A program made the translations under genes and the position numbers. The notes under the pieces were generated by a model. It had not been told where the DNA came from. It did not search any database and saw only the letters and a list, made by a program, of their open reading frames with translations. A DNA stretch of 56,548 nt, from assembly GCA_031394735.1 (NCBI GenBank), contig JANMXI010000144.1:1-56548 (forward strand), given 5' to 3'. Shown here one piece after another: positions 1 to 8,001 of the stretch. Each line of letters begins with the position of its first letter. Positions within the stretch are counted from its first letter, which is position 1. The DNA is from TMP-86 sp031394735 (lineage in GTDB: Bacteria; Pseudomonadota; Gammaproteobacteria; Steroidobacterales; Steroidobacteraceae).

Positions 1-54
1 ACTGACCGGCGACAATTAGAACTGCCGGTCGGAAGAAATAATTGACGCCGGCCA
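1..54. mobile_element. Possible insertion-sequence terminus
   Basis: The first 54 bases break the reading frame of the adjacent recombinase. On the minus strand they begin with TG at base 54 and contain spaced, related blocks: GCCGGCGTCAATTA, then CCGGCAGTTCTAATT, then CGCCGGTCAG. Repeated subterminal blocks and TG/CA ends are typical of IS21-like elements. No transposase is visible because the window ends here, so this is inference from the broken neighbour and the repeats. Confidence 0.4.
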
Positions 55-634
55 GCCGTACCCAGCCGCGGCGCCCCTGCGTGTAATAGTCCTCGACACG
101 CATCTTGATGACCGCTCCGACGCGGCCGAACGTGTAGATCATCGTGGCGATCACCGCTCGATCCCGAAGTCCGATCACCGTGGATATATCGATCTTGTCC
201 AGAAGCTCCCGGGCTTCTTCCTGAGCCAACACGGGCGTCTTGCCTTTCTCGACGGTGTACTTAGGACCGCGCACGGGCGCCGCTGGATTGGTTGCGACGA
301 CCTGGCCGACAACGAGCCAGTCGAAGAGCATACGGATCGCGGCCAGCTTCTGTTTGACGGACGGCTTCGCGAGGCGCTTGCCGAGGAGCTCGATGTAGGC
401 CGCCACATGGATAGGTTCGACGTCGACGAGCTCGTTGAATTCATTCGCCGAACACCAATCCGCAAAATCCCGAACCGCGCGAAGGTAAGCCCGGCGCGTA
501 TTGGGATTGCGGATATTGGCGGCGAAGAATTCCAGGAACCGCTTGGCTGCCGATTTCGTCGGCGCGACCAGCGCCGGCACCTGCGCGAGAACCGCGCTGG
601 CAAAGGCTTTCTGGGTAAGTAACTGTTGGGACAC
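53..634 (-). pseudogene. Truncated tyrosine recombinase (XerC/D-like integrase)
   Basis: Reading from a GTG at 634, just after an in-frame TGA, the product has an N-terminal core-binding (SAM-like) domain with the motif NPNTRRAYLRAV. It continues into the catalytic-domain start with LRDRAVIATMIYTFGRVGAV and VEDYYTQGRRGWVRL. In this integrase family the next residues are normally a HEKGGK-type stretch. Here the frame runs into unrelated residues, AGVNYFFRP, at about base 53. The catalytic HxxR, His and Tyr are therefore lost or lie outside the window. The frame stays open to base 1. It belongs with the mobile element that ends at the tRNA and is probably inactive. Confidence 0.7.
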
Positions 635-836
635 TGGTGCTCAGAACCGGGCTTCCTGGTTCCTTAACACAGAAAATGCAGATTTTTCGTAAGCGCATTG
701 TAACGGGTGCCGATTCATCCGGACAGACTGGCCGACCGATTCAACTGTTGGACGAGATTTCGAGCCGATTCGTCGCTGCAACTGGATAGCATTCACGGAC
801 CCCCGGGTTAACTCCAACTTACCTTTCATAGACATA

Positions 837-1373
837 TCAACCACCAGACTTCCAACTTTCCAGGTTTGCCTTGATCAACCCCTTGGTGTGGTCTCGCAGC
901 CCGGTCAGCGCGCGCAGGATTGCGTAGAGGTCTGACCGGCTCAGGCCTCCTACGTCTTCGCCACGATTTACCGCTCGGGCGATCTGGTTGATGTTCCGTC
1001 CAATCGCACCGACCTCCGCCACGCTTCGCTTCAGCACGGCCAGCTCCGCCGTTGGAAGCGGAGCCAGCGATCTCAAATGCGATCTCACGATCATCGACAC
1101 AAGAGTGCTGACCGGCATCCCTCTCCCTGTCGCCCTTTCGCGCAGCAGCAACAGGTCGTTTGTATCAAGACGGATAGACAGACGCCCGCTGCCCTTGAAC
1201 GGCTTGGCCTCATCCGACGCGTGTCGCGTAATTCCACCAGAAGCGCCAATGGCACCGTCGATCAAACGCTTCAGCAGCGCGGATTCTGACAGCCCTTGTT
1301 CATGCGCAAGTCTAGCGAAGAGTTGTTTGGTCTCCGTTGCAATGCGCGCGGCTACGAGGGCATCGGCAGTCAT
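837..1373 (-). CDS. MobC-type plasmid mobilization relaxosome protein
   Basis: The protein has about 178 residues. Its N-terminal half carries helical DNA-binding stretches, including RLSIRLDTNDLLLLRERA, which resembles a ribbon-helix-helix. The C-terminal half carries VGAIGRNINQIARAVN, the hallmark of MobC-family accessory proteins that help a relaxase nick oriT. I chose the ATG at 1373; a GTG two codons upstream (1379) is equally possible and neither has a clear ribosome site. The relaxase gene expected just downstream is absent: only a 202-bp gap separates this gene from the broken recombinase. It is an orphan mobilization gene in a decayed element. Confidence 0.75.
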   Translation of the reverse strand: MTADALVAARIATETKQLFARLAHEQGLSESALLKRLIDGAIGASGGITRHASDEAKPFKGSGRLSIRLDTNDLLLLRERATGRGMPVSTLVSMIVRSHLRSLAPLPTAELAVLKRSVAEVGAIGRNINQIARAVNRGEDVGGLSRSDLYAILRALTGLRDHTKGLIKANLESWKSGG

Positions 1374-1690
1374 GATCACGATTGTTAAACAACGGCTGTC
1401 GCACGACTATCCGGCAAATGCATCGAATCAGCCCACAAACGCTGCAAGTCATCAGAAATCTGCGGCCGGCAACCCACCAATTCCGACGAACAAAATAGAA
1501 AAGGGACGCCAATCGATAGAGGCCCTGCCGAATACCGAGGCACCCTTCAATCCGGATCAGGCCGATGGGTAGGTGAGTTTGTGGGTCAATTCAACGCAAA
1601 CCCAGGGTAGTGGCTCGTGCCGCTCAAGCGAATAATGAAATCCTGTCAACTGTTGCGAGATACAAACATCCCGTGGAGCAAACTGCCGCC

Positions 1691-2014
1691 ATGAATAAAT
1701 CCGCCCCCAAGCCTTCTGAAACTGAATTGCGTCGAGCCGAGGTACCGCGCCACCCGACGACCGAGCATGCGCTGCGCCTGCCCCAGGTGTGTCAGGTCAC
1801 CGGGCTGCGCCGCTCGACGATCTACCAACTCCAATCCGAGCGACGTTTCCCACAGAGGATCAAACTGAGCGACCGAGCGGTAGGCTGGCTGGAACGTGAA
1901 GTGCAAGACTGGCTGGCGCAACGGATCGAAAGTGCTCGGAGCGGAAAGCCGAATCCCAAGGCGCAGACGCCATCCCCTCCGACTTTGTCTAGCCAATCCT
2001 CCATCCGGCGCTAA
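1691..2014 (+). CDS. AlpA-family transcriptional regulator
   Basis: A short DNA-binding protein of the AlpA (MerR-like HTH_17) type. The core LRLPQVCQVTGLRRSTIYQL followed by FPQRIKLSDRAVGWLEREVQDWL is the full AlpA winged-helix signature. Such proteins activate integrase or excision functions of prophages and islands. A longer frame begins at a GTG at 1610, but the extra residues are not conserved-looking, so I used the ATG at 1691. The start is uncertain. The tail (SGKPNPKAQTPSPP) is basic and proline-rich. It lies in the island between the mobilization gene and the toxin genes, on the opposite strand to the integrase. Confidence 0.8.
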   Translation: MNKSAPKPSETELRRAEVPRHPTTEHALRLPQVCQVTGLRRSTIYQLQSERRFPQRIKLSDRAVGWLEREVQDWLAQRIESARSGKPNPKAQTPSPPTLSSQSSIRR

Positions 2015-2083
2015 TCGGCTCGCGTTCCGTAGTCTGCCGTACGGCTTTTGACTTCCGACATCTGGGCCGAAGCACCGCCCTCG

Positions 2084-2288
2084 TAGCTGACGAGGAATGT
2101 CCTTAACTACATCCCTCGCCAGCCGGACACAATTTTTGTTGATCATGTACTTGCCCAGCCGACGGTCGAGCTCGTGCCTCTGATCGGCCGTAACGGAGAG
2201 AGCTCCCTGGTCGGCAACGATGCTATCCCAGGTCTTTGACAAGCTGGATGCGCTCGTCCACAGAAAATTGCCGCAAGTTCGTATCCAT
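2084..2288 (-). pseudogene. Frameshifted addiction-module antitoxin remnant
   Basis: From an ATG at 2288 the frame reads MDTNLRQFSVDERIQLVKD and then meets a stop. One base over, at about 2231, the sequence continues as WDSIVADQGALSVTAD and QRHELDRRLGKYM, then RLARDVVKDI. Joined, these match the small antitoxin family called addiction module protein (TIGR02574-like: ERIxLVxDxWDSI ... LTxxQRxELDRRL). One extra base, or loss of two, broke it. No RelE/ParE-type partner remains beside it. It lies 25 bp after the small gene that follows the zeta toxin, so it may be what is left of a second toxin-antitoxin unit. Confidence 0.6.
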
Positions 2289-2313
2289 CTTCAAAGCCTA
2301 GCAACACTAAAGT

Positions 2314-2472
2314 TCACGGCTTCTTGGCGACGACCTTGCCGTTCTCCCAGACATAGATGGGGGTGCCGTACATTCGAGCCGTTTTGCGCGCGTCCTTGGC
2401 GGCGAGACGCAGAGCACGCCCGACGCCTGCCGAAAAGCTCTCACGCTTCTTTACTGTTGTTGCGGGTTTCAG
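2314..2472 (-). CDS. Small protein overlapping the zeta-toxin stop (CTG start)
   Basis: A 52-residue frame follows the zeta-like toxin. The only plausible start is CTG at 2472, which overlaps the toxin stop in the sequence CTGA and has GGAG with A-rich spacing 8 to 10 bases upstream. The coding match is at the C-terminus: RLAAKDARKTARMYGTPIYV then WENGKVVAKKP, a pattern seen in small partner proteins (often rich in R/K followed by GTPIYVWxxGKVV). It could be the antitoxin or a co-regulator of the toxin; its role is not established here. The CTG start is inferred from the stop upstream and the overlap. Confidence 0.55.
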   Translation of the reverse strand: MKPATTVKKRESFSAGVGRALRLAAKDARKTARMYGTPIYVWENGKVVAKKP

Positions 2473-2996
2473 GGGCCTTTCTCCAGCAATCGAGGTATCT
2501 GACCGGAATTATCATACACCGTCCATTCGTCCGCCAACGTCCGGTAAACCAGTTCGAAATTGTTCCAGCCCCGAGCGAATCGACGTACTAGGTCAGCGCG
2601 TGGCACGTCGTGACCGCCTTGGCGGACACGTGCGGCAACGCGGCGCAACGCCATTTCAGTGGATCGGAGTCGCAAGAATACGATCTCGATGCGATAACCG
2701 ACTCGTCTCCAGGTTTGCAATCGTCGAACGTACGTCAATCCGCTCAACGTACTTTCAAAAGCAAAGTCAGCGCGCTCGTGGGCAAGTCGATCCATTTCTG
2801 ACAGAACTGTTCGTGCGGCGGCGATCGCGGCAAGTTCGGGCTTGAGCGGCGACAGGCCAGCGGCGATCAGATCCGCATTTACAAAGTGAACGACGCCGGC
2901 ATTCGTCGGCAAATAGCGGCGCGCAAATGTCGTTTTCCCGGCACCGTTCGGGCCAGCAATCACAATGCAACGAGGTTTCCTCTTACCGTTTGCCAC
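2469..2996 (-). CDS. Zeta-toxin-like P-loop kinase
   Basis: A 175-residue nucleoside-triphosphate-binding protein with Walker A motif GPNGAGKT at residues 15-22, then HFVNADLIAAGLSP and FAFESTLSG. This is the zeta-toxin/COG4185 layout of small kinases thought to phosphorylate UDP-sugars or other small metabolites. The end carries RVRQGGHDVPRADLVRRF and YDNSGQIPRLL, common in chromosomal members. Start is GTG at 2996 with GGAGG eight bases upstream. It is followed by an overlapping 52-residue gene and preceded by the integrase (24-bp gap). A scrap of a related gene lies near 19467. No epsilon-type antitoxin is visible. Confidence 0.85.
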   Translation of the reverse strand: MANGKRKPRCIVIAGPNGAGKTTFARRYLPTNAGVVHFVNADLIAAGLSPLKPELAAIAAARTVLSEMDRLAHERADFAFESTLSGLTYVRRLQTWRRVGYRIEIVFLRLRSTEMALRRVAARVRQGGHDVPRADLVRRFARGWNNFELVYRTLADEWTVYDNSGQIPRLLEKGP

Positions 2997-3020
2997 TGCG
3001 GAACCTCCGTTTAAGACAAA

Positions 3021-4208
3021 TCATGGCTGATCAATTCCAGCGCCGGCCCGCAACGCATCGATACGGTCTGCCCACGCTTGCATCATCTTGCGACGTTCCG
3101 GCAAATGCTCCGCATAATTGTAGGCTGCCCTAACGGCATCACGCTCGCCATGTGACAACTGCCGCTCAATGGCATCCCGATTCCATCCCTGTTCATTCAG
3201 CATCGTCGATGCCGTGGACCGGAATCCATGCACGGTAACCGTCCCTCGCTCGAATCCCATGCGACGCAAAGCGGCCGTCATTCCATTGTCCGACAACGGC
3301 CGCCTGTTGCTGATGCCACTCGGAAAAACGTACTGATACTCGCCGGTGATTGGCTGAATCTCGCGCAATACCGCTATCGCCTGGTCCGATAACGGCACGA
3401 TGTGCTGTTGGCGCATCTTCATGCGCTCTGCCCGAATCCGCCATTCCTTTTGCGTGAAATTGATCTCCGCCCATTCGGCGGCTCGCAGTTCTCCGGGCCG
3501 CACGAACACCAGTGGCGCCAAGCGTAAAGCACACCGCACGACGATCGAACCTTGATAGGAATCGATGGCACGGAGCAGCTCACCGAATCTCTTCGGATCG
3601 GTGAACGAGGCGAGATGGTTTTCCTCGGCCGGCGGCAGTGCGCCGCGCAGGTCGCCGCAAGGGTCGCGGCTCGCGCGACCGGTGGCGACGGCATACCGGA
3701 AAACACGACTACAGTTCTGCAGAGCGCGATGCGCCGTCTCAAGATTGCCCTTGTCTTCAACCCGACGAAGGCAGGCCAGGATCTCAGGCGCCTCGATCTT
3801 TCGGATTGCCTGGCCGCCGATCCAGGGGAACAGGTACAGCTCCAGCCGGCGAATGATCTTGTCCGAATGCCCCGGCGCCCAGTTCTTGGAGAACTTATCA
3901 AACCACTCGCGCGCAATGGCCTCGAATGTATCGGCCGCGGCTTCCTTTTCCGCCTGGCGCTTTGCTGACGGGTCGATGCCGTCTGCAACCTGGCGGCGGG
4001 CCTCGTCGCGACGCTCCCGGGCCTGCTTCAGTGAAACGTCCGGATACACCCCGAGCGACAGCAGCTTTTCTTTACCGTCCAACCGATACTTGAATCGCCA
4101 CCAGCGACCGCCGGCCGGGGTGACCTGCAAAAACAGGCCTCGATGGTCGTAAATCTTGTACGGCTTTGCGCGAGGTTTTGCGGCCTTGACGGCAGTATCA
4201 CTGAGCAT
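3021..4208 (-). CDS. Tyrosine integrase, P4/CP4-57 type
   Basis: A 395-residue phage-type integrase. The N-terminal DUF4102-like domain begins LSDTAVKAAKPRAKPYKIYD and contains GGRWWRFKYRLDGKEKLLSLG, which is usual for P4-like integrases. A central core-binding domain follows. The catalytic set looks complete: R237 in FVRPGEL, H327 and R330 in TVHGFR, H353 in LSHGE, and Y363 in AAYNYAE. The gene begins 165 bp from a tRNA-Phe gene that lies on the same strand, the normal position for an integrase using the 3' end of the tRNA as attachment site. The element therefore extends leftward from the tRNA. Function is confident; whether the element can still move is not. Confidence 0.95.
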   Translation of the reverse strand: MLSDTAVKAAKPRAKPYKIYDHRGLFLQVTPAGGRWWRFKYRLDGKEKLLSLGVYPDVSLKQARERRDEARRQVADGIDPSAKRQAEKEAAADTFEAIAREWFDKFSKNWAPGHSDKIIRRLELYLFPWIGGQAIRKIEAPEILACLRRVEDKGNLETAHRALQNCSRVFRYAVATGRASRDPCGDLRGALPPAEENHLASFTDPKRFGELLRAIDSYQGSIVVRCALRLAPLVFVRPGELRAAEWAEINFTQKEWRIRAERMKMRQQHIVPLSDQAIAVLREIQPITGEYQYVFPSGISNRRPLSDNGMTAALRRMGFERGTVTVHGFRSTASTMLNEQGWNRDAIERQLSHGERDAVRAAYNYAEHLPERRKMMQAWADRIDALRAGAGIDQP

Positions 4209-4373
4209 TTTCGGGGGTAACCAAAAAATGCGCGGCCGAACTACCCCTAAAGCGTACCCAACTTACCCCTGGAAGTGGCCGGATCGTCATGGAGACGAGC
4301 TTGCCAAAAGTGACCCTAAAGCGCAATGTTTCAGCGACTTACGAACTTCTACGGACTTTAGCGGAAGTGGAGG

Positions 4374-4449
<76 letters not shown>

Positions 4450-4643
4450 TTATCGTAAGCAGGGCGCGTATTAGACTCAAAGGGCGGCGGAACGTCAAGG
4501 AAGCCCCGTCAAATCAACCGGTTATACCCCCCAAATCCCTAAAAGGCCGCCTTCCAAAACTATTTTCAAAATTTCTGACCCGTTTTCCCCACTTTGCGCC
4601 TCTCTTTAAGTGAAGGCGAAAACATTCAATGAAGGGGACTACG

Positions 4644-5417
4644 ATGATCACGACACGCACACACCTCGGCCGCTCCCTCCTCCTCGTCGGAGCAATGTCA
4701 TCCTTCATCGCCACCCACGCCGTTGCGAAAGACAAAGCTCCGGTGGCCCCGGCCGCCGACGGCGCCAACGTCACTCTTGCCCTCGAACAACCCTTGAGCT
4801 CCTCCATGAATCACAAGGGCGACACCTTCCGCATGCGGGTCGTCGAAGCGGTGCGCATCAACGGCCGCATCGTCGTGAAAGCGGGCACAGTGATCTCGGG
4901 TGTCGTGTCCGCCGCCAAGCCCAGCGGTCGCCTCTCCCGTCAGGGTCGCCTGGCGCTCGACTTAGGGACGGTGAGCATCGGCGGTCACGAGGTGGCGATC
5001 CACGGTGTGCACGATGTAGCGGATGCAAACGAAGGCGGCTTCGAAAAGGCGCTTCACAAAGTGGCGAGCCCTTTGTCGCAGATCGCCTCGAACGTGATCG
5101 CCGCGGCAGACCTGGGCGATGATCAACCGCAACCGATGCAGATGTCACTCAACGGCAAGGCGCCGCGCAAGTTGATGATGCAGACGGCGATGGGAATGGC
5201 GGATCCGATGGATCGCGTCGAGTTCACTGGTTCCGAGCGCGCGCGTCTACTGCAGCGGGGACTGGCGGGCTTGACGCGAGTCGGCACGGGCTACCTGAAC
5301 GCCATCGTCAACGGGCCGGCGGGCTTGCTCAAGCGCGGCGCGAACATCGAAGTGCCTGTTGGCAGCGTCATCCACGCGGTCATCCTGCTCGAGGTTCCTG
5401 CTACCAACCGCACTTGA
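4644..5417 (+). CDS. Exported protein of unknown function
   Basis: A protein of about 257 residues with an N-terminal signal peptide (SLLLVGAMSSFIATHAVA, cleaved near AVAK). The mature part has a beta-rich segment with RMRVVEAVRINGRIVVKAGT and VISGVVSAAKPSGRLSRQG, a pattern seen in periplasmic or surface proteins that tune conjugation or secretion pores (TrbI-like GTVIxGVV). The ATG at 4644 has AAGGGG upstream; a start at 4629 would have no ribosome site. It stands alone between the tRNA and the convergent hipA. I do not recognise a specific family. Confidence 0.65.
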   Translation: MITTRTHLGRSLLLVGAMSSFIATHAVAKDKAPVAPAADGANVTLALEQPLSSSMNHKGDTFRMRVVEAVRINGRIVVKAGTVISGVVSAAKPSGRLSRQGRLALDLGTVSIGGHEVAIHGVHDVADANEGGFEKALHKVASPLSQIASNVIAAADLGDDQPQPMQMSLNGKAPRKLMMQTAMGMADPMDRVEFTGSERARLLQRGLAGLTRVGTGYLNAIVNGPAGLLKRGANIEVPVGSVIHAVILLEVPATNRT

Positions 5418-5428
5418 GCGGCTGCGAT

Positions 5429-6733
5429 TCAAGCCTCCGCAAACTCAAGCCGGTGATTCTGCGCAATCCTCTCCACCCAATCCGGAGTGACCCGAGCTTC
5501 TTCCGCAAACGCCGGCCACCGCCGCACCGCCGCCTGAACTTCCGCGATGATCGCCTCCGCCCGCCCCCGCTTCATCACCGCCGATTGCGCGCAGAGAGCA
5601 AAATCCTCGAGCGTGAAGCCCTCGCGCTTTCCGTTCAGCGTCATCTGATGGGTGGCGGTCCATGACCCAGACGGGTTATAGCTGTAGGTCACGTCAAAGG
5701 CCGGTGCCAATGACCACTCACCTTGCTTGTTCATCAGAAAGGCGATGTTCTTCACATGATCGTCCTGATTGCGCGCGACGATGTTGAACACCATGCGCCG
5801 GAATTGCTCCTCCACCGCCGCCATCGGCAGCTCGAGCTGACGGGTCGTGAGCAACGCCTGCTCGTACGCGTAGGCGCCGGCTTGGTTGAAATCAAAATGC
5901 GCCAGCGCGCCCAGTGACTGCATGTGCAGTCTTGCGCCGCCGGGCAGACGATCGAAGCGGCGCGACATGAAATGTCGCCGTCCGTTCTCCTCCATCAGCC
6001 GGCACTCGCTCATCGTGATGCCGGCCGCCTCCGCCATGAAGTGATAAGCGAACTCGATGGCGCCATAACCGGTCGGGTCTTCCAACTCCTTGTCCTTGTT
6101 CCCCGCCACGCCATCGAACTTCAGCAGCCAGTATTCAAACCCGTCGCCCGCCGCGATCTGGCCGGAGCGCACTTCGTTGGTCGTGGGGTTCCACGCAATC
6201 ACCGCCTTGGCGCGCGCGCCGCCTGCGGATGTACCTACGCTCAAAATATCGCGCAGCGCGTGCTCCTTGCCGGCCTCATCAAAATGCCCTGTGAGGTTGC
6301 CGCGGTGAGTCAGCACTTCACCGGCCAGCCGCACGAGCGCGTCGATCTCGATCGCGTGCGCCTTGCGTTGCCTCGGTCCATGCGCCGGCTTGAACTCCAG
6401 CGCGCCCATGCCACGCGTGCCGATGTAGCAAAGACGCTCGACGGAGCTGAAACTCTCCGACGCCCGGCCCTGCGTTGCCAGCCACGCATCGATGAGCGCG
6501 TTGCCAAACTTGTCGGGCAGCGAATCGGCCAGCAGCCCGGGCAGGCCATGAAAGGTCATGCGCGGCAGCGACGGGAACTCGAAGATGCGGTGACTCAACG
6601 GCATGATCAGCGGCGAGAGTTCGATGCCGCTGTCGACGAACTCCGGCGCATATTGAAACGCGGCCACGTCACGCCCGTCCTCGAGCGATACGGCGCCGAT
6701 GGTTCGGCCCCAGAGTTGGACCTCGGCGATCAC
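5429..6733 (-). CDS. hipA: HipA-family serine/threonine kinase toxin
   Basis: A 434-residue HipA-type kinase. The N-terminal HipA_N subdomain contains FHGLPGLLADSLPDKFGNAL. The central loop SVGTSAGGARAKAV (about residues 166-178) is the region that carries the autophosphorylated serine in family members. The catalytic motif NQDDHVKN sits at about 322-329 and the metal-binding DVTYS at about 347-351. HipA of E. coli phosphorylates GltX and slows growth; substrate here is unknown. The start ATG overlaps the stop of the upstream HTH gene by four bases (ATGA), so the two are translated together as a toxin-antitoxin operon. Length is normal for the family. Confidence 0.93.
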   Translation of the reverse strand: MIAEVQLWGRTIGAVSLEDGRDVAAFQYAPEFVDSGIELSPLIMPLSHRIFEFPSLPRMTFHGLPGLLADSLPDKFGNALIDAWLATQGRASESFSSVERLCYIGTRGMGALEFKPAHGPRQRKAHAIEIDALVRLAGEVLTHRGNLTGHFDEAGKEHALRDILSVGTSAGGARAKAVIAWNPTTNEVRSGQIAAGDGFEYWLLKFDGVAGNKDKELEDPTGYGAIEFAYHFMAEAAGITMSECRLMEENGRRHFMSRRFDRLPGGARLHMQSLGALAHFDFNQAGAYAYEQALLTTRQLELPMAAVEEQFRRMVFNIVARNQDDHVKNIAFLMNKQGEWSLAPAFDVTYSYNPSGSWTATHQMTLNGKREGFTLEDFALCAQSAVMKRGRAEAIIAEVQAAVRRWPAFAEEARVTPDWVERIAQNHRLEFAEA

Positions 6734-7083
6734 CCTTGCTCACCCCAGGTCCACTTTCTAGTCTCGCGCGGCGCTGTCTTCTTTCCCGATGCCCGCTGAC
6801 GTTGGCGCGCTTTCTGTTTGAGTTGCGCGATCGGGCTGGGTGCGGGCTCGGGGATGAAGACTTCCAATCGCTCCAGCAGGCGCAGCACCCGACAGACGCG
6901 CAGGAAGCCCGACAGTTGCGTCGCCGCTTGGCCGGATTCGAGCCGTTCGACGGTGCGCTTAGCGACGCCCGCTTTCTCAGCAAGATCTGCCTGCGTGAGG
7001 TTGAGTTGGATGCGGGTGCTGGCCAGGCGCTCGCCTAGCTCGTGGAGGATGGCTTGATCGGTGAGGTCAGATAGGATCTGCAT
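6730..7083 (-). CDS. hipB: HipB-like HTH antitoxin/repressor
   Basis: A 117-residue protein with a Cro/CI-type helix-turn-helix: LGERLASTRIQLNLTQADLA then EKAGVAKRTVERLESGQAA at about residues 16-54. A basic C-terminal tail (KQKARQRQRASGKK) follows. It is the antitoxin and autorepressor of the following hipA, which overlaps it by four bases. Several TGGCGAA-type half-sites lie immediately upstream and are the likely operator. The C-terminal tail is longer and more basic than in E. coli HipB. No ribosome site is obvious before the ATG, so the mRNA may be leaderless or weakly translated. Confidence 0.88.
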   Translation of the reverse strand: MQILSDLTDQAILHELGERLASTRIQLNLTQADLAEKAGVAKRTVERLESGQAATQLSGFLRVCRVLRLLERLEVFIPEPAPSPIAQLKQKARQRQRASGKKTAPRETRKWTWGEQG

Positions 7084-7096
7084 AATGCGGCTAATA

Positions 7097-7201
7097 TGGC
7101 GAATTAATGCATTAAATGCAAATAACTCGCCTTATTTGACGAAATAGCTTAATTTGCCTCTGGTGGCGAAAAGTGGCGCTTAATGCTGTTCAATTCGCCA
7201 C
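7097..7201. promoter_or_regulatory. Operator cluster of the hipBA operon
   Basis: The region upstream of hipB holds repeated half-sites. GTGGCGAA (7163-7170) and TTCGCCAC (7194-7201) form a perfect 8-bp inverted repeat with a 23-bp spacer. GGCGAATTA (7098-7106) and TAACTCGCC (7123-7131) form a second with one mismatch. The segment is also A+T-rich, as promoters often are. HipB-type repressors bind such paired sites. Confidence 0.55.
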
Positions 7202-7270
7202 TAAAGTCGATTTAATAGACTGCTTTCAAGCAGAGTCGCTAAGGATCGATAAAACGCTGCCTTGCTCGAT

Positions 7271-7302
7271 CCATCGCAGGCTCCCCACGAAGCCCGCGAT
7301 GG
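7271..7302 (-). terminator. Terminator-like hairpin after the secreted-protein gene
   Basis: CCATCGC (7271-7277) pairs with GCGATGG (7296-7302), and the inner bases can extend the stem with wobble pairs. It sits 14 bp after the stop of the minus-strand gene ending at 7316. A T-run appears only about 15 bases later, so it is a weak candidate. Confidence 0.3.
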
Positions 7303-7315
7303 CGCTAACGGCCGT

Positions 7316-7795
7316 CTACTGCTTGTCGTAGACCAGAACGTCGTCGTATTTCACGCCGCTGGCATGCGTGCCGTGCTGCTTGAAGGTCAGGGTCTTGCCG
7401 TCCTTGGATAGCAAACGCTCGGCCTTGCCGACGGGCTTCCCCGCCTTGAACTGTTGGCTATGTACCGTCAACGCATTCACGCGCGTCACCGACACGGAGT
7501 CATAGTCGGCGCTGCCGGAGGCGGGATTGGATTTGCCGTCGTACTTGAAGGTCAGAGTGGTGGTCGATTCTTTCCCGTCTGCATCGGTGCTCGTGGTGGT
7601 GAGCGAAATTCCGTCTTCCGATTCGGTGTAAACCCGTGTCTGAGATTTGAGCGCAGGACCTGGCTTGAAGGTGGATTTGGCCACGTTCAGATGCCAGGTG
7701 CCGACGACTGGGTCCGGCGTACCTGCAATGGCAACGCTACCGACTCCGATCGCCAGAGCGGCCCCGGCCACAATCGACTTGAAGATTGATTTCAT
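7316..7795 (-). CDS. Small secreted protein
   Basis: A 159-residue protein with a clear Sec signal peptide (SIVAGAALAIGVGSVAIAG, cleaved near AIA-G). The mature part starts DPVVGTWHLNVAKSTFKPGP, a pattern shared by small exported lipocalin-like proteins annotated only as hypothetical. It is rich in Ser, Thr and Lys and beta-strand-forming residues. Start ATG at 7795 has GGAG eight bases upstream. It is transcribed alone, divergent from the CocE hydrolase. Ligand and role are unknown. Confidence 0.75.
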   Translation of the reverse strand: MKSIFKSIVAGAALAIGVGSVAIAGTPDPVVGTWHLNVAKSTFKPGPALKSQTRVYTESEDGISLTTTSTDADGKESTTTLTFKYDGKSNPASGSADYDSVSVTRVNALTVHSQQFKAGKPVGKAERLLSKDGKTLTFKQHGTHASGVKYDDVLVYDKQ

Positions 7796-8001
7796 TATTT
7801 TCTCCGAGAATGGGGAAGACGAATGCGACCCCTTCAGAATGAAGAGGCGAATTTTAGGAACGCCAAGTTTGGCGGTAGGTCGAGCTTACTCGCCTTAAGG
7901 TCACTCCAGCAATTCCGTATGATGTGAAGCTCGAATCGCGAAATTGAACTCGCTGCGCAGCATCCTTTCGAATGCGCACTGCAATGCCAACTGGGGGACC
8001 C

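Noticed and set aside
1..4200. Second copy of the tRNA-Phe 3' end (att repeat)
   Set aside because: No stretch matching CCCTCTCTGGCCACCA or its complement was seen left of the tRNA in this window; the partner site is presumably outside.
5924..6799. 291-codon plus-strand frame over hipA
   Set aside because: Antisense shadow; hipA has full kinase motifs and a coupled hipB.
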